Shown here: piece after piece, positions 54,481-64,000 of the stretch
Layout: every line of letters starts with the position of its first letter
Numbering within the stretch: the stretch's first letter is position 1
Origin: Mugil cephalus
Lineage: Eukaryota > Chordata > Actinopteri > Mugiliformes > Mugilidae
Assembly: GCF_022458985.1 (NCBI RefSeq)
Contig: NC_061777.1
Location: 15,837,668 to 15,901,667 of the forward strand
DNA: 64,000 nt
Reading direction: 5' to 3'
Notes under the pieces: generated by a model
Seen by the model: only the letters and a program-made list of their open reading frames with translations
Databases searched by the model: none
What the model was told of the DNA's origin: nothing
Translations under genes and position numbers: made by a program

Positions 54481-54552
54481 AACAGGATTACCAACGAGTG
54501 CCCCCACAGCCACACAGCCTATCTCTACGTAACACGGCGTCTTTGCGTGCTC

Positions 54553-54567
54553 GGTTGCTTAGCAACC
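54553..54567. promoter_or_regulatory. Perfect palindromic X-box (RFX-type) in the wdr54 / C2orf81 bidirectional promoter
   Basis: GGTTGCTTAGCAACC is a 7+1+7 perfect inverted repeat built of the GTTGC/GCAAC half-sites bound by RFX transcription factors. It lies between the probable first exons of two divergently transcribed genes: wdr54 to the left, and the C2orf81 homologue to the right with a likely donor at 54634. RFX X-boxes typically drive genes for cilia and sperm flagella. The match and palindrome are directly visible; binding and co-regulation are inference. Confidence 0.6.
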
Positions 54568-54633
54568 ACCGACTTAAAGGAGGAGAGGATACAACGACAA
54601 CTGAAGAGAAGTATAATACTTAGCGGCACTACA
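54568..54633 (+). other. Candidate untranslated first exon of the C2orf81 homologue
   Basis: GGCACTACA ends at 54633 and is followed by gtgagt, a good plus-strand donor. The matching acceptor is the CAG ending at 55872, 13 nt before the start codon. The transcription start is not placed. Confidence 0.35.
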
Positions 54634-55885
54634 GTGAGTAATAAAAGTTATTTTATAGACGGTAGAATCTATGCGGTAGAGTGGTGGCATAGTTTTCCAT
54701 CTTAACTTTGTATAGTGAGCTATACCTAAAGTGGATATACGTAGAACACAGTAAGCCTTCCCCATGGTCGTACATGCAGGCACGGTTAGAAATATATTTA
54801 CACAGATTCTTACTTCCGGGACTAATAACTCACAGACAAAACGATGTTAGCACACAAGCGATGCCTCTTTCCGGCCGTAGTACGAAAAAAAATCTACAAC
54901 ACAATGTTCATCCAATCGAGTCGAGCCTCTATTGGGCTTGGTAAACAACACGGATCTCTATGCATAGTTGTAGTGTCATTATAGTCACTACTCATGAAGC
55001 CACTGTTACTTATCCTGCTCAGCCTGGCTAAAATATATAAATATTTGATCAGTTTTGCATAATTTTAACAAGAATAATGCAACTTCACTGGGAAAATCAT
55101 CATTCATAATCATGGTATAGTTACCAAAATCTCCCCACACCCTCACCATCCTGCTGGTCATACATACATATGCTTGGGATAAACAACATTTTCGTATTTT
55201 CAAAAATTGTTTGGGAACATCACTCAACAGCTTATTTATTCTAGTGTTGCCAAACTTGCCTCAAAAACAGAGAAGTTCCTGTTGGGCATCCTACAATAAT
55301 TATTGCTCTATTACTTCACTCATACACAAGAGTCTAATTGCTGAGTTGTATTCCCTCTGTAATTCCTGAAAAGTAGGAGTAAGCACTATTTATTAAACTG
55401 TTTGATTTTGGTGACATTACAGTGAATATTCATCAAGTCAAAGAAAATTTCTGCAGTATATGTTTTTGGCTTTACACTTCCTAAATGGTCCTTGCACACA
55501 ATTTTTTCACAAGCACAGAAGATAGACAGATAACTCAAACACACTGATGAAGTGCAAGACAACAAAATGGTCTTAGTATCTAACCAGAAGTGCAGTACTA
55601 GTAAGTATAGAATCTGTACATATGTACAGATAGAGACTGACCCGGGCCATTTATTTGCCTGGCCCCTTAAAATGGTTAGTTAAGGTTAGTTACGGTTAAA
55701 AGAGTTAAGTGGGTCTGTCCAACAAAGGAGATGTTTTTGCACTCTATCAATACAGACTGATTTTCTTTTTTTTTTTGTAACAGGGAATATCTTCATTGCC
55801 ACAATGGTCTTAGATTGCATTGTTGTTCTCGTTCTTTTTTTCTCACTATTTGTGTTTTATATCTCACACCAGCCTTTGAGCCAAG

Positions 55886-57330
55886 ATGCCTCGCACTGCA
55901 GCCAAGTCAAAAACTGTCCATAAGACTCCCCCTCCAGTACAGGAGGAGGAAGTGGAATACATTAGCCCTGACTTAACTGAAGATCAGTGGCCAGATATAT
56001 TGGAGACACATGAGGTTGTGGGGGAAATCATGGAAGATCTAATGGGCAACGTCATGAAAGGCTGTTTAAAGGTGGACATTGACAGACAGGTAAAAACTGA
56101 AAAGCCACGCCAGCTTTTTATTGTGATTTCAATTCATAGTGAACATTCTTCTTGTTGCTATCCATACATATGTACCATTTAACATATATGATGTTTCCTA
56201 TTTTTGTCTTTAAGCTAATACGTTACACAACATCCTGGGTCAAGAGCTTCATCATACAGACTTTAGAGCGCCAAATCTTTTATCCAGATGAAGGGCCAGA
56301 GGACTTATCTAAAACAGAAGACTCAGAGCCTACGCCAGCAGCACCAGATGCCTGGGCTCAAGGATGTGTGCCTGTTGTAAAAGCTTCCCCTAGACCTCAT
56401 AGCACCTCACAAAAGGTACTTTCCATACACCTATAACACAAGTCATCTTTCTGTATTTTATACGTTTTAATTTATCTGTAATGATCCACATTGTAGCTAT
56501 AATATCTTTATTTCCACTTCCAACAGCTGTCTGAGGCTGACATGGTCCCAGTACAAACAGAACTAAGCGTCAATGACCTGTGTAATGGTGAGACCCAAAC
56601 TAAGAGCTCTCCAGAACAACCTAAAAAAGAAACGAGTCCCACGAATCCAGCCAGTGGCAAACACTATAAAGTGCTCAGTCCTTGCCCCCCACCACCAAAA
56701 ACTGATGTCAAGAGAAAGCAGCAGGTTAATTTACTCCCCAAACCCATTGCAGGTAAAGTCCTGCCACCCTTGCCTTACCCGACAGACACAAAAGACGTGG
56801 GAGTAGACAGAAAAATGATCAGGCAGAAGAATTGCCATCTCATACCAAAGCTTGATCCTCTCTGCTTGCCTCAACACTGCACTTTTCCTCAGTATGAGAT
56901 TGTGGATAGCAACTGTCCCAAACCAAACTCCAAGAAGAAACTAAGTGTACTACCCCGACTACAACCAAGAAATAACAGCCAGCACACTGACTGTACAGTT
57001 ACCTCACCTAAGCCACTAACCAGCTCGAAGGAACATCTCAGAAGGTTTCGGGGCTCTTATGTTGATGATGATTGTGTGAAGAAAGTGTATCATTCTAGAC
57101 AAACAAGAAGGTTGTCCAGCCCTGATACAATGCGCTTCTCCAAGGATGTTTTCTTGGATGTCCAGACAGTCGAAATGAACCCTCTCATATTAGGCAATCC
57201 TTCCCAGTCTGCCAAACTGACGCCTATACGCAGTAATCCAGCTGTGCCACTATATTCTGTTAATCAGGTAACTACTGGTCCACCACCTAAGGTCACCCCA
57301 CTGTTTCTGTCCAAAAGCCATGACCTCTGA
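55886..57330 (+). CDS. C2orf81 homologue (uncharacterised protein), complete coding region
   Basis: Homologue of human C2orf81, a protein of unknown function next to WDR54 on human 2p13. Exons: 55886-56089, 56215-56415 and 56527-57330, all phase 0 and GT-AG, giving 402 residues (the human protein is longer). The recognisable part is the N-terminal third: a LTEDQWPDI segment, then GEIMEDLMGNVM (residues about 45-60), an amphipathic stretch through LERQIF, and the family hallmark DAWAQGCVPV near residue 115. The rest is basic, proline- and serine-rich and probably disordered. The acceptor at 55872 puts the start 13 nt into its exon. An internal AATCAG then gtaact at 57267 could act as an alternative donor. 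It is head-to-head with wdr54. Confidence 0.85.
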
Positions 57331-57654
57331 TTGAAAGACTTAGTGATGATGTATGTCTGTAGTTGAGTGAACCAAGCAGTATTGAGGGACACTGTATCAT
57401 ATGAGTATAGTACCTGATCAAATAGTAATTTATATTAGTTATCATTTTGTGTATTTACTGCTGACCATAAGCCAAACTATCCCCCACAGTGGCATTAGAG
57501 CACGTCACTTATTATATGTAAAAAGAAAGCCGCTCACAAAATGAAAAGTTTATATTTCCAGGTTTGTTTCCAGTTTTGTAACCATCCTTTTGAATGTATT
57601 TTTTTCCTCCTTTTTTTATTGCTACACCGTAGGCCTTTGAGGAAGGTGTCAGAA

Positions 57655-57690
57655 GTGACAATAAAGTTGACTTGACTTGACTGCTTGACT
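57655..57690 (+). terminator. Polyadenylation signal of the C2orf81 homologue, in a LINE-tail-like context
   Basis: AATAAA at 57660-57665 lies 330 nt after the stop codon. The context, GTGACAATAAAGTTGACTTGACTTGACT, resembles the 3' end of a fish non-LTR retrotransposon tail (AATAAAG followed by short TTGAC repeats). The gene's signal may therefore come from an old insertion. A further AT-rich cluster of AATAAA is at 57745-57770. Confidence 0.5.
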
Positions 57691-57983
57691 AGGTGCCAGT
57701 TTATAAGGTATACAGTACTGTCAGTTTTCCATGTCAGAACAATGAAAAAATAAATAAATAAAATAAAAAAAATGTGTGATGATTTGTGAGCTGAATCTGT
57801 GAAACAGTTTGCTGAAGGGATGCCCAAGCATAAATAAATTTAAAAAATTGTACAAAAGTAGTGTTTTCATGAAGTACAGGTACTGTATGTACGTGTAATA
57901 ATAATATTACAATAATTATTACAAGAATATACTGTATTTACTAAGGAAGCTGTATAAACAATAAAGTTCCTTATCTATATGAG

Positions 57984-58038
57984 CTTCTTCTTCTTCTTCT
58001 TCTTCTTCTTCTTCTTCTTCTTCTTCTTCTTCTTCTTC
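57984..58038 (+). repeat. CTT trinucleotide repeat
   Basis: About 18 perfect CTT units, 280 nt upstream of the nol6 start codon. A homopurine/homopyrimidine mirror tract like this may form a triplex. Confidence 0.95.
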
Positions 58039-58140
58039 AGCGTCTGCAGTAAGGGAACACACCGCCACCTACCGTGAACAGGAGCCATGCCCATGCAACC
58101 TATCTTGTTGAAGCCAACGGGGCGGACCTACGAAAAATAA

Positions 58141-58177
58141 GCCAATCAGAATTCACCCTCACACGCTCTAAACCAAT
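58141..58177 (+). promoter_or_regulatory. Two CCAAT boxes in the nol6 promoter
   Basis: GCCAATCAG (CCAAT at 58142-58146) and ACCAATCAG (CCAAT at 58173-58177) lie in the same orientation, 31 bp or about three helical turns apart, 140-175 nt before the nol6 start codon. Both match the NF-Y consensus CCAATCA. No TATA box is evident, which fits a housekeeping promoter. Confidence 0.6.
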
Positions 58178-58316
58178 CAGATGAATAGTGTTCTATTTTC
58201 CTTGGTAGCATGTTTAGCTAACCCTTGGCACATGTGAGATCGCAATGAAGGGAAAGCGGTGTTGATCAAAACTTTGAAAATATCGCATTTATCACCACGT
58301 CGCACACAGTTCAGAC

Positions 58317-61300
58317 ATGAAAAAGAAGCAGAGGGTTGCCGAGGAGTCGGCAGAGGTGAGACCGACGACGTTTATGTGGATTTTATCTAACTGCGACCTA
58401 ACATGACAGTTTAAATCACTTACTCGGGGCTGTTGATCGCATGCTCTGCGTGGAGTTGTGCATTTACGTTTATTTATTTGCTCATTTATAGTTCTAAATC
58501 TACGAGAGATCCAAATAAACTGTTTTAACGATAATTAACAGAATTAACCTTCAGCTACCTAACGCTTATTTATACCACCATTCGTTCATAATAAATATGC
58601 TCGTGATCAGACAAGTGGATTCAAGCTTCTGTTTTCTTTTTTGCAGATGGTTCCTTCAGACTCTTCTCATGAGGAGGAGGAGGAAGAGAATGAAGGTCCA
58701 GTTAAAGCCAAAAGGAGCAAAACCGATGGTGCTGTGGAGGAAGAGAAGGTCGTCTACCACCCAGTGAAGCTCTCTCGAAATGATCTGTACAGGCCTCCCA
58801 CAGCAGAGGAGCTAAACCAGTTGAAAGAGGCTGAAAGCCTGTTTCACTGCAGCCTGCTCAAGATGCAGGTGAGATGACAGGCTGTTGGAGATTGAAATTT
58901 CATTTGGTCCAAAACCTTTCACGTTAATGATAAATTTACAAACTCATGTCACTCAATATCCACGTCCTCTCACGGACAACAGATGGAGGAGCTGCTGAAG
59001 GAGGTGGCCCTGAGTGAGCGCAGGAAACAGCAAATCGATTCCTTCGTTCAGACGGTCACCACGCTACTCCAGGCGGTGCCATCTTTCCCAGAGGTTGAGG
59101 TAAGCAAAACTTCGCTAAGCTCAGCCCTGTGCGGTGAACATAACATGTGACCGTAGCTGTTTGTCTTTCTCTCTGTATGTTCAGGTAAGCGATGTCTCCT
59201 GGCTGTCAGGTGCAGTCAAGGTCCCTTTTCTCCTGGTGCCCAAAACGACAAAGGGCAAATTCCACATGGCACCCCCAGCATCTGTCGATCTGATCGGGAG
59301 CTATCCCCTGGGCACCTGTACCAAACCAAACATCATGGTGGACCTGGCTGTCACAATCCCAGCTGTAAGTCGCGTGCCTCGTTTTAATTTGTTCATTTCT
59401 TTTTATTTTCTTCAAACGAAGAGACGCTTACATCTTCTATTCGCTCACCTCGCTGTTTTTAGGCTGTCCTTCACCCAAAAGACGTCCTGAACCAGAGGTA
59501 TCCGCGAAAGAGGGCCCTCTACCTGGCAGGGCTGGCCCAGTATCTCACATCCTCTCCCGACATTGGGGCGATGCGTTACTCCTGTCTCCATGGAAATCGA
59601 CTCCGACCTGTTCTGCTGCTGACCCCTCCAAGTACATAAGTTTTGATTTTGCTGCAATTAACAACACATCTTCAGTTTTCATTGTATGGATTTTTTCTGG
59701 TTATGATTCTGACGCAAGAACTGTTGTGGTCCTTCAGATAAAAACTCTTCCAGCTTCACTGTCCGTGTTCACGCGTGTCCTCCTCCTGGCTTCTTCACTC
59801 CTAACCGTTTCCACCCCCAGAGGAACAACATCCGGACAGAGTGGTACACTGGACTGCAGACATCGCACTCTGGTACGGCTGTTTGTTAATAATGGATTTA
59901 TTACAAGCATGGAACTTGTCATTCAGCAGTTACAGTCATGTCAAAAATGATTTGGACAGTCTTAAACTTGGCCCTATACACACCATACTATAGGCTGAAA
60001 CATTGCAGTTTTAAGTGAAGTACGGACTGTCGGCTTTAAGTCGAGGAGTTCAACAAAAATATTTGAAATTCTGCAACCATTTTTATACACTTCCTATATT
60101 TGGGGTCTCGACAAATGAACCTAATTATTTGATTTTTAATACTTTGTTGCAGGGTTTATATTAATATAGGAACCTAATTGTAACCAGCACAACTTGACAA
60201 ATTATTCATTATATTTTGTTACAGAGACCAGCGAACCTCCCACTCCACATTACAACAGTTCTGTTCTGGGGGACTTACTACCCAGGGCCCACCTCCAGTT
60301 TCTTTCTGCTGTCAACTCCCAGTGCCCAGCTTTTGCAGATGGGGTGGCCTTGCTAAAAGTCTGGCTTCGTCAAAGAGAGCTCGACCGGGTAGGGATCTTG
60401 AAGCTGCTCCACCACTTACACAGAACTAAAATCATTCTTTTCACAAAGAGTTTTCTTCTCCGTTTATCTCACATCTTTGCTGGTCTCTTATTGTCTTGCA
60501 GGGCACTGGTTGTTTTAACGGCTTCCTGGCTTCGATGCTGTTGGCTTATTTGCTGATGACTCACAGGATCAGTAACACCATGACGGCTTATCAGCTGCTC
60601 CGAAACAGCTTGAACTTCCTGGGTAAGAAAAGTCCACCCAGCCGCTTTATTTGACGGTCATTTTTTGTAAGCAATTTAATTTTCATTCACTTTGTAAAAT
60701 CTTGCAACTTACCAACGTTTCATCTAAACCTCAGCATCTACAGATCTGACGGTGAATGGAATCAGCCTAGCCAGAGATCCTGACTCCACAGCTGTGAGTG
60801 GTCTAATTCAAATTGCAAACCTGTGCTCGTAGTTTATTCACCCTTCCACTGACCTCCGTGCCTTTTTCTTTTGGCTGCAGCCTTGTGTTGCAGAATTTCA
60901 CAATGCTTTCCAGGTTGTGTTTGTCGACCCATCAGGACATCTCAACATGTGCGCTGACATGACCGCTTGCACCTACAAACAGGTATTTAAAAACAGGGCT
61001 ATGTCAATGATTATTTTGAGATGAAGCAGCTGGTTTGTTGACTGTTTTCAATTTGGTTTCCAGCTGCAGCATGAGGCATCTGTGTCGATGCAGTTCTGGG
61101 ACAACCCAACGGTGGATGCTTTCCACAGCCTCCTCATGACCCCCAAACCCATGATAAGGACAAGCGACCATGTGTTCCAGTACGTGTGCTTCTGTCTGCT
61201 AATGCACCACAGATTAATCACATCATGCCCATCATGTGCACAAAATATCATACTTTACTACTGTCAGTATTAACTTCTTTTATTATTATTACTTCTCAGT

Positions 61301-62509
61301 TATAGATTGTGGGTAAATACTGTTTACATTAAAGACATTCTCTTTTCATACTCATAGTAACTGTGAGGTAGTAATGAAGCTAACTGGAAAAAAACAACAA
61401 CCTCCCACTTACTGAAATGATGCATTTGTTTTCCTTCTGGTGCAGGACTCTTTCCCATTCTCATCCTTAAAACTCTTCTGCATCTGTGTGTCTCTCCTCT
61501 TCATCTCCCACTCAGGTTATGCGAGCTAGTGAAGCTTCAGTCCAGCTGCAAGAAACTGAATCTCCTCAGTGAGCTCATGGACCACAGTGGAAACTACGTC
61601 CACACAGCGCTCCCTTTCATTCTGTCACTACTCCAGCGAGGGCTGGGCCAGAGGATTCACCTCCTCACCCACTCACTCTCTCCTGACCCCGAGGTGATTT
61701 ATTCAAAAGGCAAAACACGTACACTGACGCTACTGTTAACAAAGTCTGGATAGAATCAACGCAGTTACAACATATTTTTGATTCGAATCTATCTCAGTAC
61801 GTTTTGTAAAATCACCATCTACTCAACTTGTGTTTTCTTTTGTTTCGTCACAGTGGTCTGTGGAGAGCGAAGCCCCAAAATTCAAAGCGCAGCCTCCCCT
61901 CTCCTTTGGTTTGCTCTTAAGACCGGAGCTGGCAGCTTCTGTCCTAGAGAGAGGCCCACCAGCAGACAGCCCCAAGGTAACCCTACAGCTTCATTTATAT
62001 TTCTTGGAGTGTTTCCGCCACCAGAACGGAGCACGTTCATTTCAGAATAAACAAAATCTGTAAATAAATAGAAATGCAAGAATAAGAGCATGATGAGCTG
62101 ACAAATGTCAGCTGCCTGTAGGCCTCTCTTGGATGTTGCCTTCAGGTGGAACCTGTGTAGCGTGTGGCTACAACACAGGAAGTGTTTGTACATTCTTCAA
62201 GTGGGAGCATCATACAACTTAATATAGAAAATGATGCTTTTCTAGTAGCAGACAGAATAGGTAACCCTGTATTATAATAATGTAGACTTTTAGGATGTTT
62301 TGTTTTACCATGCTCGCATGATGAGGAGTCATTATCAACAACTCTGCCGTCTCCTGCTAGGCGGCTGAATTCCGCGAGCTGTGGGGCCCTCGCTCCGAGC
62401 TGCGTCGCTTCCAGGATGGCGCCATCACCGAAGCTGTGCTGTGGGAGGGAGAGAGCATGTGCCAAAAGCGGCTGGTCCCCAGACAGATCATTACACACCT
62501 GCTACAACT
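58317..62509 (+). CDS. nol6: Nucleolar protein 6 (NOL6/Nrap), N-terminal half; continues beyond the window
   Basis: Nucleolar RNA-associated protein, orthologue of yeast Utp22, part of the small-subunit processome for 18S rRNA maturation. Fourteen coding exons: 58317-58355, 58647-58868, 58983-59099, 59185-59364, 59463-59631, 59738-59872, 60225-60388, 60502-60622, 60735-60793, 60881-60982, 61064-61179, 61516-61693, 61854-61976, 62361-62509. All are in frame with GT-AG, giving about 624 of an expected 1,150 residues. The sequence has a lysine/glutamate-rich start, then HPVKLSRNDLYRPPT, VDLIGSYPLGT (the degenerate nucleotidyltransferase-fold segment), LNQRYPRKRALYLA, GVALLKVWLRQRELD, TDLTVNGISL, LLMTPKPMIR and SELRRFQDGAI, all close to human NOL6. 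The last exon ends mid-codon at a gtacgt donor, so the rest lies to the right. Confidence 0.95.
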
Positions 62510-63026
62510 GTACGTACTTTATTTTGGCTCGGCTTACTCAGAACACAACACAAATGACATCGGTACTGGTAGTTATACGGTGGTTAGTGTGGTAGGTAAG
62601 TTTCAAGCTGTATTGCTAGTACATATATCCAGTATGCTACATATTCCACTTTTTTTCCATTAGTTATTGTTCTGACCTGCAGACTAACACTAACTTCTAT
62701 TGAAAACATACAGTACAAAAACAAAATGCCAGTGTTGAGGTAAATGAAACACTGACACTTGACATGGTTAGCTTCCTCCTCCAGACATCCAATGTCTCAA
62801 GATTTTGTAGTCACTACATGTCAACTACAATATAGCAGACGTAATTTTACATCTGACTCACCGTTTTAGCGTCAGCCATTAAGTTCAGTGAGCTGGGTTT
62901 TTGTTTGGTATTACCAACATTAGCTTAGAGTAACTGTTATGTAAATTAAATAAATGTTAGTTTATAGCACTGTTCACACCAGCGAGTACAATACATCGGC
63001 ATCTATTCATTTCCATCATGTAGGGA
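62510..63026 (+). other. Start of a nol6 intron
   Basis: No nol6 exon follows within the window. The first 500 nt of this intron are AT-rich without recognisable features. CACTGTTCACACCAGCG at about 62969-62985 resembles an end of a hAT-type element and may mark the left boundary of the adjacent transposase remnant, but I could not match it to a second end. Confidence 0.5.
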
Positions 63027-64000
63027 TTATGGTGCAAAATGTGCATTTCTGTTCACAAAGATCATCATGTCAACACACTCCGGGCTCAGTCTTGTACGCA
63101 TTGTTGCAAATGTTTGTCCAGGTTCCGATAATAAAGACGGCAGCGACACCCCAGGTACGCACAAATAATGTCTGGCTAGAGTGGCAAGTTTGGGGAACCT
63201 TGGTCCATTTAACCTCCACCACTCAAGGGGGTTGATGTCTAGTGAAGGAGCAATGTCCCTCAAGTAGTAATCCACCTGAGCCTCAGAGTCAGTGGCGTAG
63301 GAGGAGCTGTAGTTGTCTCCTAGCAACAAGACCATGGTGTTTTTGGTATCACATCTCGCTTGTGAAGGCATAGCCACCTGGCTGATATCAGGTGTGACCA
63401 GGGTCTCCTGTTGTTCGTCCTTCATGGCCACAGCAGTCGTTATCACGTCTAATTTTGAAACTAGTTCATGTAGTTTAACCTTAGCAGCCAGCCTCCCCGC
63501 TGGCGTCAGGAAGCTGAGATGTTTGTGACGAGGGTCCAGCATTGAGGCAATCAGAGCCGTTTTTGAAGCCAGGTCATTGGAGTCAACCTGCAAACAGTAA
63601 ACGAAAAGGAAACAACATTGAAAATAGGTAAAGGACACACTGATTCTTTATCTCTTTATCTGCAGTGGCGTAGTCAAGGCAGAAATGGAAATACAGATTT
63701 AGTTTACACCTACCTCCATTTGATTTCTGAGTGACTTCTGAACTTTGAGCTTGAACTCTGAGACTTGTTCGATGTCGTTCTCTTTGGGCACAAGGTGAGT
63801 CTGAATTAAGCTGAACGTGATTGGGTAGATGTTTGAAATGGACACTTCTGTTTCAGCAGATATGACTGTTGTTGCCCATTTCAGTGTTGCCAGCACAGGT
63901 GTGAAGTTCTCAATTATTTGCCAGTAATCATCTTCAATCTCGAGATTGTGGGCTTCCTGTCTGTTGGTGACTGCGCGATCGGATAGCACAGCTTTGATTG
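63027..64000 (-). mobile_element. hAT-family (ZBED-like) transposase remnant, antisense within nol6, truncated by the window edge
   Basis: Two coding blocks read on the minus strand: 64000-63714 (open to the window edge) and 63587-63027, separated by a 126-nt GT-AG intron or insertion. Block one has DYWQIIENFTPVLATLKWATTVIS; block two has ASMLDPRHKHLSFL and, near the end, PLEWWRLNGPRFPKLATLARHYLCVPG, then RLSPECVDMMIFVN. These are the RNaseH-fold end and C-terminal dimerisation region of hAT transposases. The stretch normally reading PSERVFS, which holds the catalytic glutamate, is PSLLSEP here, consistent with loss of activity. The zinc-finger N-terminus lies outside the window. A domesticated gene is possible but less likely. 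Confidence 0.8.

Noticed and set aside
62361..62509. Minus-strand 118-codon frame covering a nol6 exon
   Set aside because: Antisense shadow of the nol6 exon encoding FRELWGPRSELRRFQDG.

Overview
This is a stretch of vertebrate, most likely teleost (percomorph-like) nuclear DNA. The genes are split into short exons with GT-AG introns, the intergenic DNA is AT-rich with many dinucleotide and tetranucleotide microsatellites, and the interspersed repeats are of kinds typical of fish (Tc1-like DNA elements, a hAT element, a telomere-like CTAACCC repeat). Nothing prokaryotic is present: no operons, CRISPR arrays or insertion sequences. Gene models were built by hand by following protein similarity across exons and checking that every junction is GT-AG and keeps frame.

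Layout. Positions 1 to about 5538 hold no gene and are probably largely the long 3' UTR of the first gene. A complete Rho-BTB GTPase gene (best candidate rhobtb4) runs on the minus strand, with ten coding exons between 5539 and 18748. Its coding start sits 10 nt inside an exon, so untranslated exons lie upstream. Candidates are a CpG-rich island with a donor at 24464 and a canonical donor at 38057, so 18.8-38 kb is probably its first intron(s). From about 38.6 to 51.1 kb there is gene-poor intergenic DNA with microsatellites and decayed Tc1-like elements. wdr54 (minus, nine coding exons, 51376-54119) is head-to-head with a C2orf81 homologue (plus, three coding exons, 55886-57330). A perfect 7+1+7 palindrome resembling an RFX X-box lies between their likely first exons. 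nol6 (plus, first 14 coding exons, 58317-62509) follows and runs off the right edge. Its last visible intron holds an antisense hAT transposase remnant up to the window end.

How the genes relate. The wdr54/C2orf81 pair matches the human 2p13 neighbourhood, which also carries EGR4. RHOBTB1 and RHOBTB2 lie near EGR2 and EGR3 in human. A RHOBTB gene beside the wdr54/C2orf81 block therefore fits the ancient duplicate that mammals lost. The shared X-box-like site suggests wdr54 and the C2orf81 homologue are co-expressed, possibly in ciliated or sperm-forming cells. nol6 is a ribosome-biogenesis housekeeping gene with its own promoter carrying two CCAAT boxes. No wholly new system is evident; the most interesting points are the paralogue identity, the palindromic bidirectional promoter, the possible alternative promoter at 24.4-25.0 kb, and the eroded hAT element inside nol6.
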